Shown: positions 35,441 through 44,799 of the stretch, piece by piece | Layout of the letters: the number at the start of each line of letters is the position of its first letter | How positions within the stretch are numbered: position 1 is the stretch's first letter | Origin: Paraburkholderia sp. BL9I2N2 | Lineage (GTDB): Bacteria > Pseudomonadota > Gammaproteobacteria > Burkholderiales > Burkholderiaceae | DNA length: 64,000 nt | Direction of reading: 5' to 3' | NCBI RefSeq assembly: GCF_004339745.1 | Contig: NZ_SMGP01000001.1 | Span: 248,001-312,000, forward strand | Program-made: the position numbers and the translations under genes | The notes under the pieces: generated by a model | Seen by the model: the letters and a program-made list of their open reading frames with translations, nothing else | Told to the model about the DNA's origin: nothing | The model's database searches: none

Positions 35441-35710
35441 GGCGACCGCGAACGGTTTTCGTGGCGCAGCGCGGCGTGGCGGGGCTTTTCAGCGTGGCTC
35501 ACGGTGCGTCTTAGCGTGATGGAGGCGCGTTGCCAAGCGTATTGCATTGCACCAAATTTGACATTCAACGCGCCAGGACTAACCCGAATGCAAAAAAGTA
35601 TCGGTCCGCGGTTTCATTTTTAGTGGTGAATAGCGCGCCGGAAGGCTACTTTTCGCTATACAAGACGAAGACCAGCGGCGCTCCAAACGGCCGCTTCATG
35701 GAGGCAGACA
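35441..35710. other. intergenic region upstream of the AraC-type regulator gene
   Basis: Gene-free stretch between the dalD promoter and the AraC regulator. It is locally AT-richer near 35535-35665. A TTGACA hexamer at 35558-35563 has no good -10 partner. The ribosome site GGAGG (35699-35703) belongs to the GTG-started regulator gene. Confidence 0.4.
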
Positions 35711-36691
35711 GTGCAACCCGATCTCGAACTCGTGGCCGTACGCCGTGACGAATCGTTCAAAGTATGGTCGCACGGCTATCCGTACCGCACGGTGCGCTGG
35801 CACTTTCATCCGGAATACGAAATTCACCTGATCGTGGCGACGACCGGCAAGATGTTCGTCGGCGATCACATCAGCAGCTACACGCCTGGCAACCTCGTGT
35901 TGATGGGGCCGAACCTGCCGCACAACTGGGTGAGCGACGTGCGGGAAGGCGAGACGATCGCGCAGCGCAATCTGGTCGTGCAGTTTGGACAGGAGTTCGT
36001 ATCGAGCTGCATCGACAGTTTTCCTGAGTGGCGTCAGGTCGAAGCGCTGCTCGCCGATTCGCGTCGAGGCATCTCGTTCGGCGCGCAAACGAGCGCGGCG
36101 ATCCAGCCGCTGTTCCTCGAATTGCTGGCGGCGCGCGGACTGCGCCGGCTGGTGCTGTTCATGTCGATGCTCGAAATCCTGATGAACGCGGAGGATCGCG
36201 AGACGCTCGCGAGTCCCGCTTATCAAGCCGACCCGACCAGCTTCGCGTCGACGCGCATCAATCACGTGCTGTCGTATATCGGCAAAAACCTCGCGAACGA
36301 GTTGCGCGAATCGGATCTGGCGCAACTCGCGGGCCAGAGCGTCAGCGCGTTCTCGCGGTATTTCCGCCGCCACACGGGGCTGCCGTTCGTGCAGTACGTG
36401 AACCGCATGCGTATCAACCTGGCGTGCCAACTGCTCACCGACGACGATCTGAGCGTCACCGATATCTGTTTCAAGGCGGGCTTCAACAACCTGTCGAATT
36501 TCAACCGGCAGTTCCTCGCGGTGAAGGGCATGGCGCCTTCGAAATTCCGCCACTATCAGCAACTGAACGACGCAAGCCGCGACGCCTCCGAAGAAGCCGC
36601 GGCGCGCGGCGTGGGGATCGACGACGCGCCGGCCATCGTGCTCGCGCCGGGTCTGCCGCGCAGCGCCGCCGCCGCTTATCCACCGACGTAG
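35711..36691 (+). CDS. AraC-family transcriptional regulator
   Basis: 326 residues starting at a GTG eight bases after GGAGG. The N-terminal cupin-type sensor (about 15-170) has [24 protein letters not shown] and [14 protein letters not shown], typical of sugar-responsive AraC proteins. The C-terminal double HTH (about 190-285) has [18 protein letters not shown] and [23 protein letters not shown]. It sits in front of the decayed ABC ATPase and the second polyol module on the same strand, so it probably activates the dehydrogenase-kinase-reductase genes that follow. A 40-residue Ala/Pro-rich tail extends past the DNA-binding domain. Confidence 0.9.
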   Translation: MQPDLELVAVRRDESFKVWSHGYPYRTVRWHFHPEYEIHLIVATTGKMFVGDHISSYTPGNLVLMGPNLPHNWVSDVREGETIAQRNLVVQFGQEFVSSCIDSFPEWRQVEALLADSRRGISFGAQTSAAIQPLFLELLAARGLRRLVLFMSMLEILMNAEDRETLASPAYQADPTSFASTRINHVLSYIGKNLANELRESDLAQLAGQSVSAFSRYFRRHTGLPFVQYVNRMRINLACQLLTDDDLSVTDICFKAGFNNLSNFNRQFLAVKGMAPSKFRHYQQLNDASRDASEEAAARGVGIDDAPAIVLAPGLPRSAAAAYPPT

Positions 36692-36731
36692 TCCCAGCCC
36701 ACGCTGCCAGCCGAAGCGTTTTATTTCACCC

Positions 36732-37197
36732 GTGTTTCAACACGTGACGATCGATTTGTCGGTGCCGATTCGCGAACTCTCGGTGGCGCAGCAGCAGTTC
36801 GTCGCGATGATTTTCATCTCGCACCACCTCGAAGAGATTTTCGAAGTGTGTGACCGCATTACCGTGCTGCGTGATGGCCAGTACGTCGGCATGACCGAGG
36901 TATCGCAATCCGACGTAGGGCATCTCGTGGAGATGATGGTGGGATGCCGCATCGAAAACAGCTTTCCGCCGAAGTCACCGCTGCGCGCGGATGCGAAGAT
37001 CGTGCTCGAAGTCGACAAGCTACAGTTGCTCAAGGAGAGCCCGATGTTGAGCTACACGCTGCGTGAAGGCGTGATTCTCGGCTTCGTGGGACTGGTCGGC
37101 TCGGGGCGCACGGAACTCGTCCGAACTGCCGGAGATCGTCGGCATGTGCGACCGCGTCGCCGTGTTCCGGCGACCGCAGAAAGTAACTCTCCACTGA
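36732..37197 (+). pseudogene. remnant of an RbsA/XylG-type sugar ABC transporter ATPase
   Basis: Pieces of a two-domain sugar importer ATPase lie in correct order but with large gaps. [14 protein letters not shown], the stretch just before Walker B, is fused directly to [22 protein letters not shown], so Walker B is gone. The inter-domain region and the start of the second domain ([22 protein letters not shown]) follow. Then the frame shifts and [18 protein letters not shown], the normal C-terminal end of this family, appears before a stop at 37195-37197. Both Walker A segments and both signature motifs are missing. No binding-protein or permease gene remains nearby. The upstream frame accidentally reads into the next gene, but that is not a real fusion protein. 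Confidence 0.85.
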
Positions 37198-37223
37198 CTT
37201 CAATTTTTTGGCAGGACCATGCA

Positions 37224-38312
37224 ATGACGACTCAATCCGACAAGCAGAACATGACAGCCATCGTCTGTCATGCACCGAAAGACTATCGCGTCGAACAGGT
37301 GTCGAAGCCTCGCGCGGGCGCCCACGAACTGGTGATCCGCATTGCCGCGTGCGGCATTTGCGCGAGCGACTGCAAATGCCACTCGGGCGCGAAGATGTTC
37401 TGGGGCGGCCCGAGCCCCTGGGTCAAAGCGCCGGTGATTCCGGGCCACGAGTTCTTCGGATTCGTCGAGGAAATCGGCGAAGGGGCGGCCGATCACTTCG
37501 GCGTGAAGATGGGCGACCGCGTGATCGCCGAACAGATCGTGCCGTGCGGCAAATGCCGCTATTGCAAATCCGGCCAGTACTGGATGTGCGAAGTGCACAA
37601 CATCTTCGGCTTCCAGCGCGAAGTCGCCGATGGCGGCATGGCCGAATACATGCGCATTCCGCCGACGGCGATTGTTCACAAGATTCCCGACGGCATTTCG
37701 CTGGAAGATGCCGCGATCATCGAACCGCTTGCCTGCGCGATCCATACGGTCAACCGTGGCGACGTGCAGCTCGACGACGTAGTGGCGATCGCGGGCGCCG
37801 GTCCGCTCGGTCTGATGATGACGCAAGTCGCGCACCTGAAAACGCCCAAGAAGCTGGTGGTCATCGATCTGGTCGGAGAGCGGCTCGCGCTCGCCCGCGA
37901 ATACGGCGCCGACGTGACGATCAACCCAAAACAGGACGACGCGCTTGCGATCATTCGCTCGCTCACGGACGGTTACGGCTGCGATGTGTATATTGAAACC
38001 ACCGGCGCGCCGACCGGCGTGAATCAGGGCATGGACCTGATTCGCAAGCTCGGGCGGTTTGTCGAGTTTTCGGTGTTCGGCGCGGATACGACACTGGACT
38101 GGTCCGTGATCGGCGACCGCAAGGAACTCGACGTGCGCGGCGCGCATCTTGGACCGTACTGCTACCCGATCGCGATTGATCTGCTGGTGCGCGGGTTGGT
38201 GACGTCGAAAGGCATTGTCACGCACGGCTTTTCGCTGGAAGAATGGGACGAGGCGATCGAGATCGCCAACTCGCTCGATTCGATCAAGGTGTTGCTGAAG
38301 CCGCGCGCCTGA
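37224..38312 (+). CDS. zinc-dependent polyol dehydrogenase (erythritol/L-threitol dehydrogenase-like)
   Basis: 362 residues from the ATG at 37224 (AGGA upstream); an ATG nine codons later ([15 protein letters not shown]) is a possible alternative. A medium-chain zinc dehydrogenase: catalytic-site Cys in [21 protein letters not shown], structural zinc lobe [15 protein letters not shown], and cofactor motif [15 protein letters not shown]. The pattern [20 protein letters not shown] with FGFQRE and [16 protein letters not shown] resembles EltD-type erythritol/L-threitol dehydrogenases. It is the first intact gene after the decayed transporter and is followed 46 bp later by an FGGY kinase. Substrate is inferred only. 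Confidence 0.82.
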   Translation: MTTQSDKQNMTAIVCHAPKDYRVEQVSKPRAGAHELVIRIAACGICASDCKCHSGAKMFWGGPSPWVKAPVIPGHEFFGFVEEIGEGAADHFGVKMGDRVIAEQIVPCGKCRYCKSGQYWMCEVHNIFGFQREVADGGMAEYMRIPPTAIVHKIPDGISLEDAAIIEPLACAIHTVNRGDVQLDDVVAIAGAGPLGLMMTQVAHLKTPKKLVVIDLVGERLALAREYGADVTINPKQDDALAIIRSLTDGYGCDVYIETTGAPTGVNQGMDLIRKLGRFVEFSVFGADTTLDWSVIGDRKELDVRGAHLGPYCYPIAIDLLVRGLVTSKGIVTHGFSLEEWDEAIEIANSLDSIKVLLKPRA

Positions 38313-38358
38313 ACGTCGAACGTGGGCGGAGAATGAGCGGCATACAAACGGAGACAGT

Positions 38359-39903
38359 ATGGATTACGTCATCGGCGTCGATATCGGCACGCAGAGCACC
38401 AAAGCGCTGCTGGTCGATCAGCACGGCGCGATCGTCGCGCAGCATGCGTCGAGTTATCAGCCGGATACGCCCAAGCCGTTGTGGGCCGAACAATGGCCCG
38501 CGGTCTGGTTGAAGGCGGTGGTGGAGTGCATCGCCGCATGCGTCGCTAAAGCGAAGGAGGCGGGCGTCGCGTCGAATTCGATCAAAGCCGTGTGCGTGAG
38601 CAGTCTGTACGGAGGCTCCGGTATTCCGGTGGATAGCGACATGCGTCCGCTTTATCCGTGTTTGATCTGGATGGATCGGCGCGCCACCGAACAGGTCGAA
38701 TGGGTGCGCAACAACGTCGATCTCGAACGGCTTTATACGATCACCGGCAACGGCGTGGATAGCTATTACGGCTACACGAAGATGCTGTGGCTGCGCGATC
38801 ACGAGCCGGATGTGTGGTCGCATACGCGCTACTTTCTGCCGCCGAATGCTTACGTGATCTACATGCTGACCGGCGAGGTGGCGGTGGATCATAGTTCGGC
38901 GGGCAATATCGGCGGCATCTACGACATTGCCAAACGTGATTGGTCCGATGAAGCGCTCGACATGCTCGGCATTCCCGCGACGATGATGCCCGAGCGGTTG
39001 GTCGACTCATCGGAAGTGGTAGGCGGCTTGCTGTCGCAGTGGGTCGAGCAGCTTGGCCTAGATGCGGGCACGGCGATCGTCGCGGGTGGCGTTGACGCAG
39101 CGGTGGCGACGTTCGCGGCCGGCGTCACGCGTGCTGGCCAGCATGTCGCGATGATCGGCACGAGTATGTGCTGGGGCTATATCAACCAGTCCGTCGACGC
39201 ACGGCACGGGTTGATCAGCATGCCGCATGTGTTCAACGGGCAGCACGATATCTACGTGTTCGGCGGCGCGATTACGGCGGGCGCGTCGGTGACGTGGTAC
39301 CGCGAGCAGTTCTGTCAGGCGGAGATCGAGGCCGCGCGCGCGACGCCGCACGGCGATCCGCATCGCTTGCTGGAAGAGAGCGCTTCTCGGATTCCGGCTG
39401 GTTCTGACGGTGTGATGTTCCTTCCGTATCTGATGGGCGAACGTAGTCCGGTGTGGGACGCGAAAGCGAGCGGGGCGTTCGTCGGGTTGAGCCTGTTTCA
39501 TACGCGCGCACATTTGTACCGCGCGGTGTTGGAGGGCGTGTCGTTCGCGCTGAAGCACAACATCGAAGCGGGACGCAAAGGCGCGCAGTCGCTGGATGAC
39601 AAGTTGATCGTGGTGGGCGGCGCCGCGCATTCGGATTTGTGGATGCAGATCATCGCGGACATTACCGGCTATCCGGTCTATACCATCGAGCAGGACGTGG
39701 AGGCGGCAATGGGGGCGGCGTTGCTGGCGGGCGTCGGTGTCGGTCTGGTATCGCGTGAAGAGGCGCAGAGCGGATGGGTCACGCTGGTTGAACGTGCGGA
39801 GCCGAACGCGCAACGGATGGCGTTGTATGAGCAACGGTTCGGCGTTTATACGGATTTGTATCCGGCGTTGAAGCCGGTCATGCATCGGTTGCAGACATCA
39901 TGA
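38359..39903 (+). CDS. FGGY-family carbohydrate kinase of the second polyol module
   Basis: 514 residues. FGGY landmarks: VIGVDIGTQSTKALLVD, SSLYGGSGIPVD (where xylulokinases have GQMHG), LIWMDRRATEQ, FLPYLMGERSPVWDAKASG and the adenosine motif IVVGGAAHSDLWMQIIADI. The lack of the Gln-Met-His triplet argues against D-xylulose and for another ketose or polyol, such as L-ribulose, L-xylulose or erythritol-type substrates. It overlaps the following reductase gene by ATGA. Wobble positions become T-rich toward the 3' end, a trend that continues into the next gene. Confidence 0.82.
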   Translation: MDYVIGVDIGTQSTKALLVDQHGAIVAQHASSYQPDTPKPLWAEQWPAVWLKAVVECIAACVAKAKEAGVASNSIKAVCVSSLYGGSGIPVDSDMRPLYPCLIWMDRRATEQVEWVRNNVDLERLYTITGNGVDSYYGYTKMLWLRDHEPDVWSHTRYFLPPNAYVIYMLTGEVAVDHSSAGNIGGIYDIAKRDWSDEALDMLGIPATMMPERLVDSSEVVGGLLSQWVEQLGLDAGTAIVAGGVDAAVATFAAGVTRAGQHVAMIGTSMCWGYINQSVDARHGLISMPHVFNGQHDIYVFGGAITAGASVTWYREQFCQAEIEAARATPHGDPHRLLEESASRIPAGSDGVMFLPYLMGERSPVWDAKASGAFVGLSLFHTRAHLYRAVLEGVSFALKHNIEAGRKGAQSLDDKLIVVGGAAHSDLWMQIIADITGYPVYTIEQDVEAAMGAALLAGVGVGLVSREEAQSGWVTLVERAEPNAQRMALYEQRFGVYTDLYPALKPVMHRLQTS

Positions 39904-40637
39904 ATGCTACTTTTGATTTTTCTGGCCGCTCGATTCTCGTGACGGGGGCTTCGAGTGGAATTGGGCGCGCCACGGTTGAAGCGTTGTGTGCGTCTGGTGC
40001 GAATGTGGTTGCTGCGGCGCGGAATGTGAATGAGCTTGCGCGGTTGGCTGAGGAGACGGGCTGTGAGCCGTTGGTGCTTGATGTTGGCGATGAGGCTGCT
40101 ATTGATGAGGCGTTGGGGTCGCTCGATGTGTTCGATGGGCTCGTGAATTGCGCGGGGATTGCGTTGCTTGAGCGGGCTGTGGATACGACTGGTGCGAGTT
40201 TTGATCGTGTGATGGCAGTGAATGCGCGTGGCGCGGTGTTGGTTGCCAAGCACGTGGCGCGCGGGATGATCGATGCTCAACGCGCCGGTAGTATCGTGAA
40301 TGTTTCCAGTCAGGCTGCGCTCGTTGCGTTGGATGATCATTTGAGTTATTCGGCTTCCAAGGCCGCGCTTGATGCTGTCACGCGGGCTTTGTGTGTTGAG
40401 TTGGGGCCGTTTGGGATTCGGGTTAATAGTGTTAATCCTACGGTTACGTTGACGCCGATGGCAGTGATGGCCTGGAGCGATCCGGTTAAGCGGGAGCCGG
40501 CGCTTAAGGCTATTCCTTTGCAGCGGTTTGCTGAGTCTGCTGAAGTCGCTGCGCCGATTTTGTTCTTGTTGAGTGATGCGGCTTCTATGATTAGTGGGGT
40601 TTGTTTGGCTATTGATGGGGGGTATACGGCTAGGTAA
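39900..40637 (+). CDS. short-chain reductase resembling L-xylulose/dicarbonyl reductase (DCXR)
   Basis: 245 residues, ATGA overlap with the kinase gene. SDR motifs: TGASSGIG, NCAG (in place of NNAG), catalytic S137, Y150 and K154 (SYSASKAA). The segment VNSVNPTVTLTPMAVMAWSDPVKREPALKAIPLQRFAE closely parallels human DCXR and bacterial L-xylulose reductases, so interconversion of a ketose and a polyol is likely. The gene is compositionally odd: third codon positions are dominated by T and G, whereas the neighbouring genes favour C and G. It ends 43 bp before the 245-bp inverted repeat. Confidence 0.85.
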   Translation: MNATFDFSGRSILVTGASSGIGRATVEALCASGANVVAAARNVNELARLAEETGCEPLVLDVGDEAAIDEALGSLDVFDGLVNCAGIALLERAVDTTGASFDRVMAVNARGAVLVAKHVARGMIDAQRAGSIVNVSSQAALVALDDHLSYSASKAALDAVTRALCVELGPFGIRVNSVNPTVTLTPMAVMAWSDPVKREPALKAIPLQRFAESAEVAAPILFLLSDAASMISGVCLAIDGGYTAR

Positions 40638-40680
40638 GGTTCTTTGCCTGTGCGGCTGCTGATTTGTCTGTGATCCTAAG

Positions 40681-40924
40681 GTGTTGGCCTTTTCTTGATT
40701 TCTTATCGGTCTATTAGCGTTGCCCCTGTGCGGGGCGGCACCTACTTTCTTTGCCGCCGCAAAGAAAGTAGGCAAAGAAAGCGGCTTCACACCGCTAATT
40801 CTTAAGCGGACCCCTCGCACAGCCACGGTAGTGGTCCATCTGGAATCTGCGTTCTCGCACATTCCGCGCGAGTGACAAGGCCGTCATACTTCCCGCCTCG
40901 CGCTGCGCGCTCGCCGGAACGGTC
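40681..40924. repeat. left arm of a 245-bp inverted repeat
   Basis: Near-identical in reverse complement to 41511-41755. It contains GCCCC-TGTGC-GGGGC, a 14-bp perfect hairpin (40741-40754 with 40759-40772, loop CGCC) built on CTACTTTCTTTGC, and the hairpin GCGG-CTTCACA-CCGC. I recall similar sequences as common extragenic repeats in Burkholderia-group genomes. It lies directly after the reductase gene. Confidence 0.88.
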
Positions 40925-41510
40925 TGCTTATCCCCAGTGGCTTCGGTCGTGGGCCGTCGGGGCCGTCGGCTTCGCCTCGGCGATGCCGCAGACGCCGTTT
41001 CATAGGCGTCCTTGGCGGTGGATTGATGTTGCGCTCAGCTGAACCGTCACGCGCACGAAATGGCCAGCCACGCTATTCATCAATGAATGCGTTTTTGCGC
41101 TGATACTTCTTTGGCGCTGCAGTCTTTTATTCAAGCGAGTGTGTGGGAAATTTCAGAATAGAGTATCGCGTGGGCGTTTTAGCTTGGTCAGGGGATCACT
41201 CGCGGGTGATGTGATTAAACTCATTCTTGTCGTGTGCTTCACGGCAAACAGGTATAGCAGCCTGTTGAGCGTGGTATCCCGTACGTTTGTGCAAGCAGAT
41301 GTGCGGCTGCCTTCGCGCCTTTCTCCGATAGGCGGGCCTTGGTGGAGGAGCCTCACGGCTCGCCGGTTTCTGGTACTACGCGCCGGTCTGCCGCCATGCA
41401 ACGGACCTACTGGTGAAGGCCACGCGGACGGCGTCAGAAAGCCGCGAACGTATTGGCGCAGCGAGAGGGATACAGAACCGCCCGGGCCATGCACCCGCGG
41501 GTTTTACGCG
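40925..41510. other. unique spacer between the repeat arms
   Basis: 586 bp without a convincing gene. It includes a tandem GGCCGTCGG/GGCCGTCGG near 40951-40970 and AT-richer stretches near 41075-41165 and 41205-41260. Open frames exist rightward through its distal half into the right arm, but they lack ribosome sites. No transposase, integrase or phage gene is recognised. Confidence 0.5.
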
Positions 41511-41640
41511 GACCGTTCCGGCGAGCGCGCAGCGCGAGGCGGGAAGTATGACGCCCTTGTCACTCGCGCGGAATGTGCGAGAACACAGATTCCAGATGCG
41601 CCACTATTGCGACTGTGCGGGGGACCCGCTTAAGAATTAG
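41413..41640 (+). CDS. short open frame within the repeat element, doubtful protein
   Basis: 75 codons from a GTG. The last 43 or so residues (TVPASAQREAGSMT onward, ending PLKN) lie in the right repeat arm. The left arm, read on the minus strand, encodes the same peptide with scattered substitutions and the same terminal stop. Conservation of the frame in both arms is the only support; no ribosome site is seen and the protein is basic and low in complexity. It may simply follow from DNA-level conservation of the repeat. Confidence 0.25.
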   Translation: MKATRTASESRERIGAARGIQNRPGHAPAGFTRTVPASAQREAGSMTPLSLARNVREHRFQMRHYCDCAGDPLKN

Positions 41641-41755
41641 CGGTGTGAAGCCGCTTTCTTTGCCTACTTTCTTTGCGGCGGCAAAGAAAGTAGGTGCCGC
41701 CCCGCACAGGGGCAACGCTAATAGACCACAAACAAATCAAGAAAAGGCCAACACC
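41511..41755. repeat. right arm of the 245-bp inverted repeat
   Basis: Reverse complement of 40681-40924 with scattered substitutions. The 14-bp stem lies at 41663-41676 with 41681-41694, loop GGCG. It ends 46 bp before the kynA stop, so both arms lie at the 3' ends of convergent genes and may act as transcription barriers. Confidence 0.88.
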
Positions 41756-41800
41756 CAAAGAGCACAGAAAACGAAAGCGCCGCGCAGCCAAAAAACCTAG

Positions 41801-42739
41801 CTACAGCATAGTCCGCACATGCCAAAGCTCCGGAAACAAAACCACATCCAACATCTTCCGAAGATAAGTCGCCCCACTGGTGCCACCAGTCCCTTGCTTA
41901 GACCCAATAATCCTCTCAACAGTAGTGACATGCCTGAACCGCCACTGCCGAAAAGCATCTTCGAGATCGACAAGCTCCTCAGCCATCTCATAGAGCTCCC
42001 AATGTTGAGAAGGATTCCGATAAACCTCCAACCAGGCCGCTTCAACGGAAGCATCATGCACAGTAGGCTGACTCCAATCCCGCTCCAACCGAGAAGGTGA
42101 AATCGCAAACCCCCGCCGAGCGAGCAACCGCACAACTTCATCATAAAAAGAAGGCGCTTCCAACGAGGCCTTAACGTCAGCAAGTACATCAGCCCGATGC
42201 GCATGCGGCTTCAGCATCTGCTCATTCTTATTCCCAAGCAAAAACTCAATCTGCCGATACTGATACGACTGAAACCCGGAAGAACTCCCCAGATAAGGCC
42301 GCATCGCCGTGTACTCAGACGGCGTCATCGTCGCGAGAACGCTCCAGGCCTGCACGAGCTGCTCCATAATCCGCGACACACGCGCAAGCATCTTGAACGC
42401 CGGCGGCAATTCATCACGATGCACAGCCTGCAACGCCGCGCGCAACTCATACAGCGCAAGCTTCATCCACAACTCGCTGGTCTGATGCTGAATAATGAAC
42501 AGCATCTCGTTGTGATCCGGCGACAAAGGATGCTGCGCATCCAGCACCGTCCCCAGCGACAGATAATCGCCGTAACTCATCGACTCCGAAAAATCGAGCT
42601 GAGCGTCATGCCAGCCATCGCCGGAATCAGCGGCAGGGGAGGCCGCTGGAGCCGCAACACTCCCATGCCCAAACGGACATCCCTGCGCCGGCTCCGGCTT
42701 CTCTTCCGGCAAGCCCGGCGTTTGCATGTGATCGGTCAT
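41801..42739 (-). CDS. kynA: tryptophan 2,3-dioxygenase
   Basis: 312 residues; ATG preceded by AGGAG. After a Pro/Ala-rich 40-residue leader the heme dioxygenase core begins: [21 protein letters not shown], then [21 protein letters not shown], whose His is the distal substrate-site residue. [16 protein letters not shown] binds the tryptophan carboxylate, and the proximal heme His is in [22 protein letters not shown] closes the site. It makes N-formylkynurenine. Third gene of kynB-kynU-kynA, 10 bp after kynU. Codon wobble shifts to T and G toward its 3' end. Confidence 0.96.
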   Translation of the reverse strand: MTDHMQTPGLPEEKPEPAQGCPFGHGSVAAPAASPAADSGDGWHDAQLDFSESMSYGDYLSLGTVLDAQHPLSPDHNEMLFIIQHQTSELWMKLALYELRAALQAVHRDELPPAFKMLARVSRIMEQLVQAWSVLATMTPSEYTAMRPYLGSSSGFQSYQYRQIEFLLGNKNEQMLKPHAHRADVLADVKASLEAPSFYDEVVRLLARRGFAISPSRLERDWSQPTVHDASVEAAWLEVYRNPSQHWELYEMAEELVDLEDAFRQWRFRHVTTVERIIGSKQGTGGTSGATYLRKMLDVVLFPELWHVRTML

Positions 42740-42749
42740 CGCGCGCTCC

Positions 42750-44000
42750 TCAGGTCACTGCGCCGCGCGCGGCGAATTCGGGTGCCCGCCAGGTCTCCTT
42801 CACGAGCACCTCGCGCAACGTTTCCACCGCATCCCACACATCGACAAAGCGCGTATACAGCGGCGTAAATCCAAACCGCAACACATGCGGCTCACGATAA
42901 TCGCCGATCACCCCACGCGCGATCAGCGCCTGCATCACCTCGTATCCATGCGGATGTTCAAAACTCGCATGCGACCCACGCTGCGCATGCTCACGCGGCG
43001 TAACGAGCTTCAACGGAAATTCGCTGCAACGCGCTTCGACCAGTTCGATGAACAGATCGGTCAACGCCAGCGACTTCTCGCGAACCGCTTGCATATCGGT
43101 TTGCAAAAACACATCGAGCCCGCACTCGACGAGCGACATCGACACCATCGGCTGCGTGCCGCACAGAAAGCGTCCGATACCGTCATCCGGCTGATACGTC
43201 GGATCCATCTTGAACGGCGCGCGATGTCCCCACCAGCCGGACAGCGGTTGCGCGAAGTCATTCTGATGGCGCTTGGGCACCCACACGAACGCGGGCGAAC
43301 CCGGGCCGCCATTCAGATACTTGTACGTGCAGCCAACCGCATAGTCCGCGCCGACGCCGTTCAGATCGACCGGCACCGCGCCCGCCGAATGCGCCAGATC
43401 CCACAGCGCGAGCGCGCCTTTGTCGTGGATCAGCTTCGTGAGCGCGGCCATGTCGTGCATGTAGCCGGTGCGGTAGTTGACATGTGTGATCATCACGATG
43501 GCGGTGTCGTCGCCGATCGCGGCAGGCAGTTCGGAAGGATCGTCGACGAGGCGCAGTTCATAGCCGCGGTCGAGTTGCTCGATCAATCCCTGCGCGATGT
43601 ACAGGTCCGTCGGGAAATTCGAACGCTCGGAAACGATCACGCGACGTTTCGGATCACGCGCATTCGCGACCCGCACGGCCGCCGACAGCAGCTTGAACAG
43701 ATTGATCGAAATCGTATCGGTGACGACCACTTCGTTTTCGGCCGCGCCGATCAGCGGCGCGAGCTTGTTGCCGAGGCGGCGCGGCAGCTCGAACCAGCCG
43801 GCGGTGTTCCAGCTACGGATCAGGCCTTCGCCCCATTCGGCGCCGATCACGGTCTGTGCGCGCTGCGCGGCGGCCGCGGGCGGCACGCCCAAGGAATTGC
43901 CGTCGAGATAAATGGTGGTCGACGACAGCGCGAACTGGTCGCGCAACGTCGCGAGGGGGTCGGCGCTATCGAGCGCCAGTGCTTCGTCACGGTGGTTCAT
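42750..44000 (-). CDS. kynU: kynureninase
   Basis: 416 residues from the ATG at 44000 (MNHRDEAL), which gives the usual N-terminus. An alternative ATG at 44033 overlaps the kynB stop as ATGA and would add 11 residues. A PLP-dependent fold-type I enzyme: [66 protein letters not shown], and the PLP lysine in [19 protein letters not shown]. It splits kynurenine into anthranilate and alanine. With kynB and kynA it completes the anthranilate branch of tryptophan degradation. Confidence 0.96.
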   Translation of the reverse strand: MNHRDEALALDSADPLATLRDQFALSSTTIYLDGNSLGVPPAAAAQRAQTVIGAEWGEGLIRSWNTAGWFELPRRLGNKLAPLIGAAENEVVVTDTISINLFKLLSAAVRVANARDPKRRVIVSERSNFPTDLYIAQGLIEQLDRGYELRLVDDPSELPAAIGDDTAIVMITHVNYRTGYMHDMAALTKLIHDKGALALWDLAHSAGAVPVDLNGVGADYAVGCTYKYLNGGPGSPAFVWVPKRHQNDFAQPLSGWWGHRAPFKMDPTYQPDDGIGRFLCGTQPMVSMSLVECGLDVFLQTDMQAVREKSLALTDLFIELVEARCSEFPLKLVTPREHAQRGSHASFEHPHGYEVMQALIARGVIGDYREPHVLRFGFTPLYTRFVDVWDAVETLREVLVKETWRAPEFAARGAVT

Positions 44001-44029
44001 GGTGATTCCGTCAATCAGATCAGAAATGT

Positions 44030-44668
44030 TCATAGAGACTCGGGCAGCGCGCGCAGGATCGCGCGCACCGGGCTTGCATCGAGTGTGGTCAGCTTGAGCG
44101 GCAGCGCGATCAGTTCGTAGTCGCCGGGCGCGACGTCGTCGAGCACGATGCCTTCGAGAATCGCCATGCGATGCGCGCGAATCCGGTGGTGAGCGTCCAT
44201 CGTCTTCGATTCCTGCGGATCGAGCGACGGCGTGTCGATGCCGATCAGCTTCACACCGCGCGCGGCCAGCAGGTCGATGGTGTCCGGCGCGACCGCGCAA
44301 AACGCGCTGTCCCATGCGGTGGTCGGCGCGTTTCTGTAAGTGCGCAGTAAGACTCGCGGCGGCAAGTCGTCGAGCGAGCCGACGAGGTGTTGTGGCGTCA
44401 CAACAGGCGATGCGCCGATGCAATGAATCACGCGGCATCGGCCGAGGTACGCGTCGAGCGGCACTTCGCCGATGGCAGCGCCTTCGGCGTCGTAGTGCAG
44501 CGGGGCGTCGGTGTGCGCACCGGTGTGCGGCGACAGCGTCATCCGCGCGACGTTGACGGGCGAACCCGCCTCCATGCGCCACACGCGCTCGATGCCCACC
44601 GGCGTGTCGCCCGGCCAGACGGGCGTGGCGGTATCGACGGCGGGGGTGATGTCCCAAAGTGTTGGCAT
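44030..44668 (-). CDS. kynB: kynurenine formamidase
   Basis: 212 residues of the bacterial metal-dependent cyclase/formamidase family: [19 protein letters not shown] and the zinc-binding HxGxHxDxPxH motif in [15 protein letters not shown], with GIDTPSLDP near the end. It hydrolyses N-formylkynurenine to kynurenine and formate. First gene of the leftward kynBUA operon, divergent from kynR across 131 bp. Confidence 0.96.
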   Translation of the reverse strand: MPTLWDITPAVDTATPVWPGDTPVGIERVWRMEAGSPVNVARMTLSPHTGAHTDAPLHYDAEGAAIGEVPLDAYLGRCRVIHCIGASPVVTPQHLVGSLDDLPPRVLLRTYRNAPTTAWDSAFCAVAPDTIDLLAARGVKLIGIDTPSLDPQESKTMDAHHRIRAHRMAILEGIVLDDVAPGDYELIALPLKLTTLDASPVRAILRALPESL

Positions 44669-44690
44669 AGTCGCATCGGCAGTTTATTGT

Positions 44691-44707
44691 CTATCCGGGA
44701 ATGATAG
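44691..44707. promoter_or_regulatory. inverted repeat in the kynB-kynR intergenic region, possible KynR site
   Basis: CTATC-N7-GATAG, 22 bp upstream of the kynB start, in the right place for an Lrp/AsnC-type site controlling the divergent kyn genes. The arms are short and the assignment is tentative. Confidence 0.35.
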
Positions 44708-44799
44708 GTGGCTTGCCGCGAAATGTGATTGCGAAAAAATCTCCTTCTCAGCCGTGTCTTGGAACATAATTTGAGACAAACGGGAAAGGGAGACCGAAT

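Noticed and set aside
36732..38312. Apparent fusion of an ABC ATPase fragment to the zinc dehydrogenase
   Set aside because: The ATPase part is a deleted remnant and its true C-terminal end is in another frame. The dehydrogenase has its own ATG and ribosome site at 37224, so the open frame is accidental.
39846..40862. 338-codon minus-strand frame opposite the DCXR-like gene
   Set aside because: Only its first 55 or so codons, inside the repeat arm, are conserved in the other arm. The rest is the antisense of a clear SDR gene.
40681..41755. Complete insertion sequence or composite transposon
   Set aside because: There is an inverted repeat but no transposase-like frame in the spacer and no target-site duplication could be identified.
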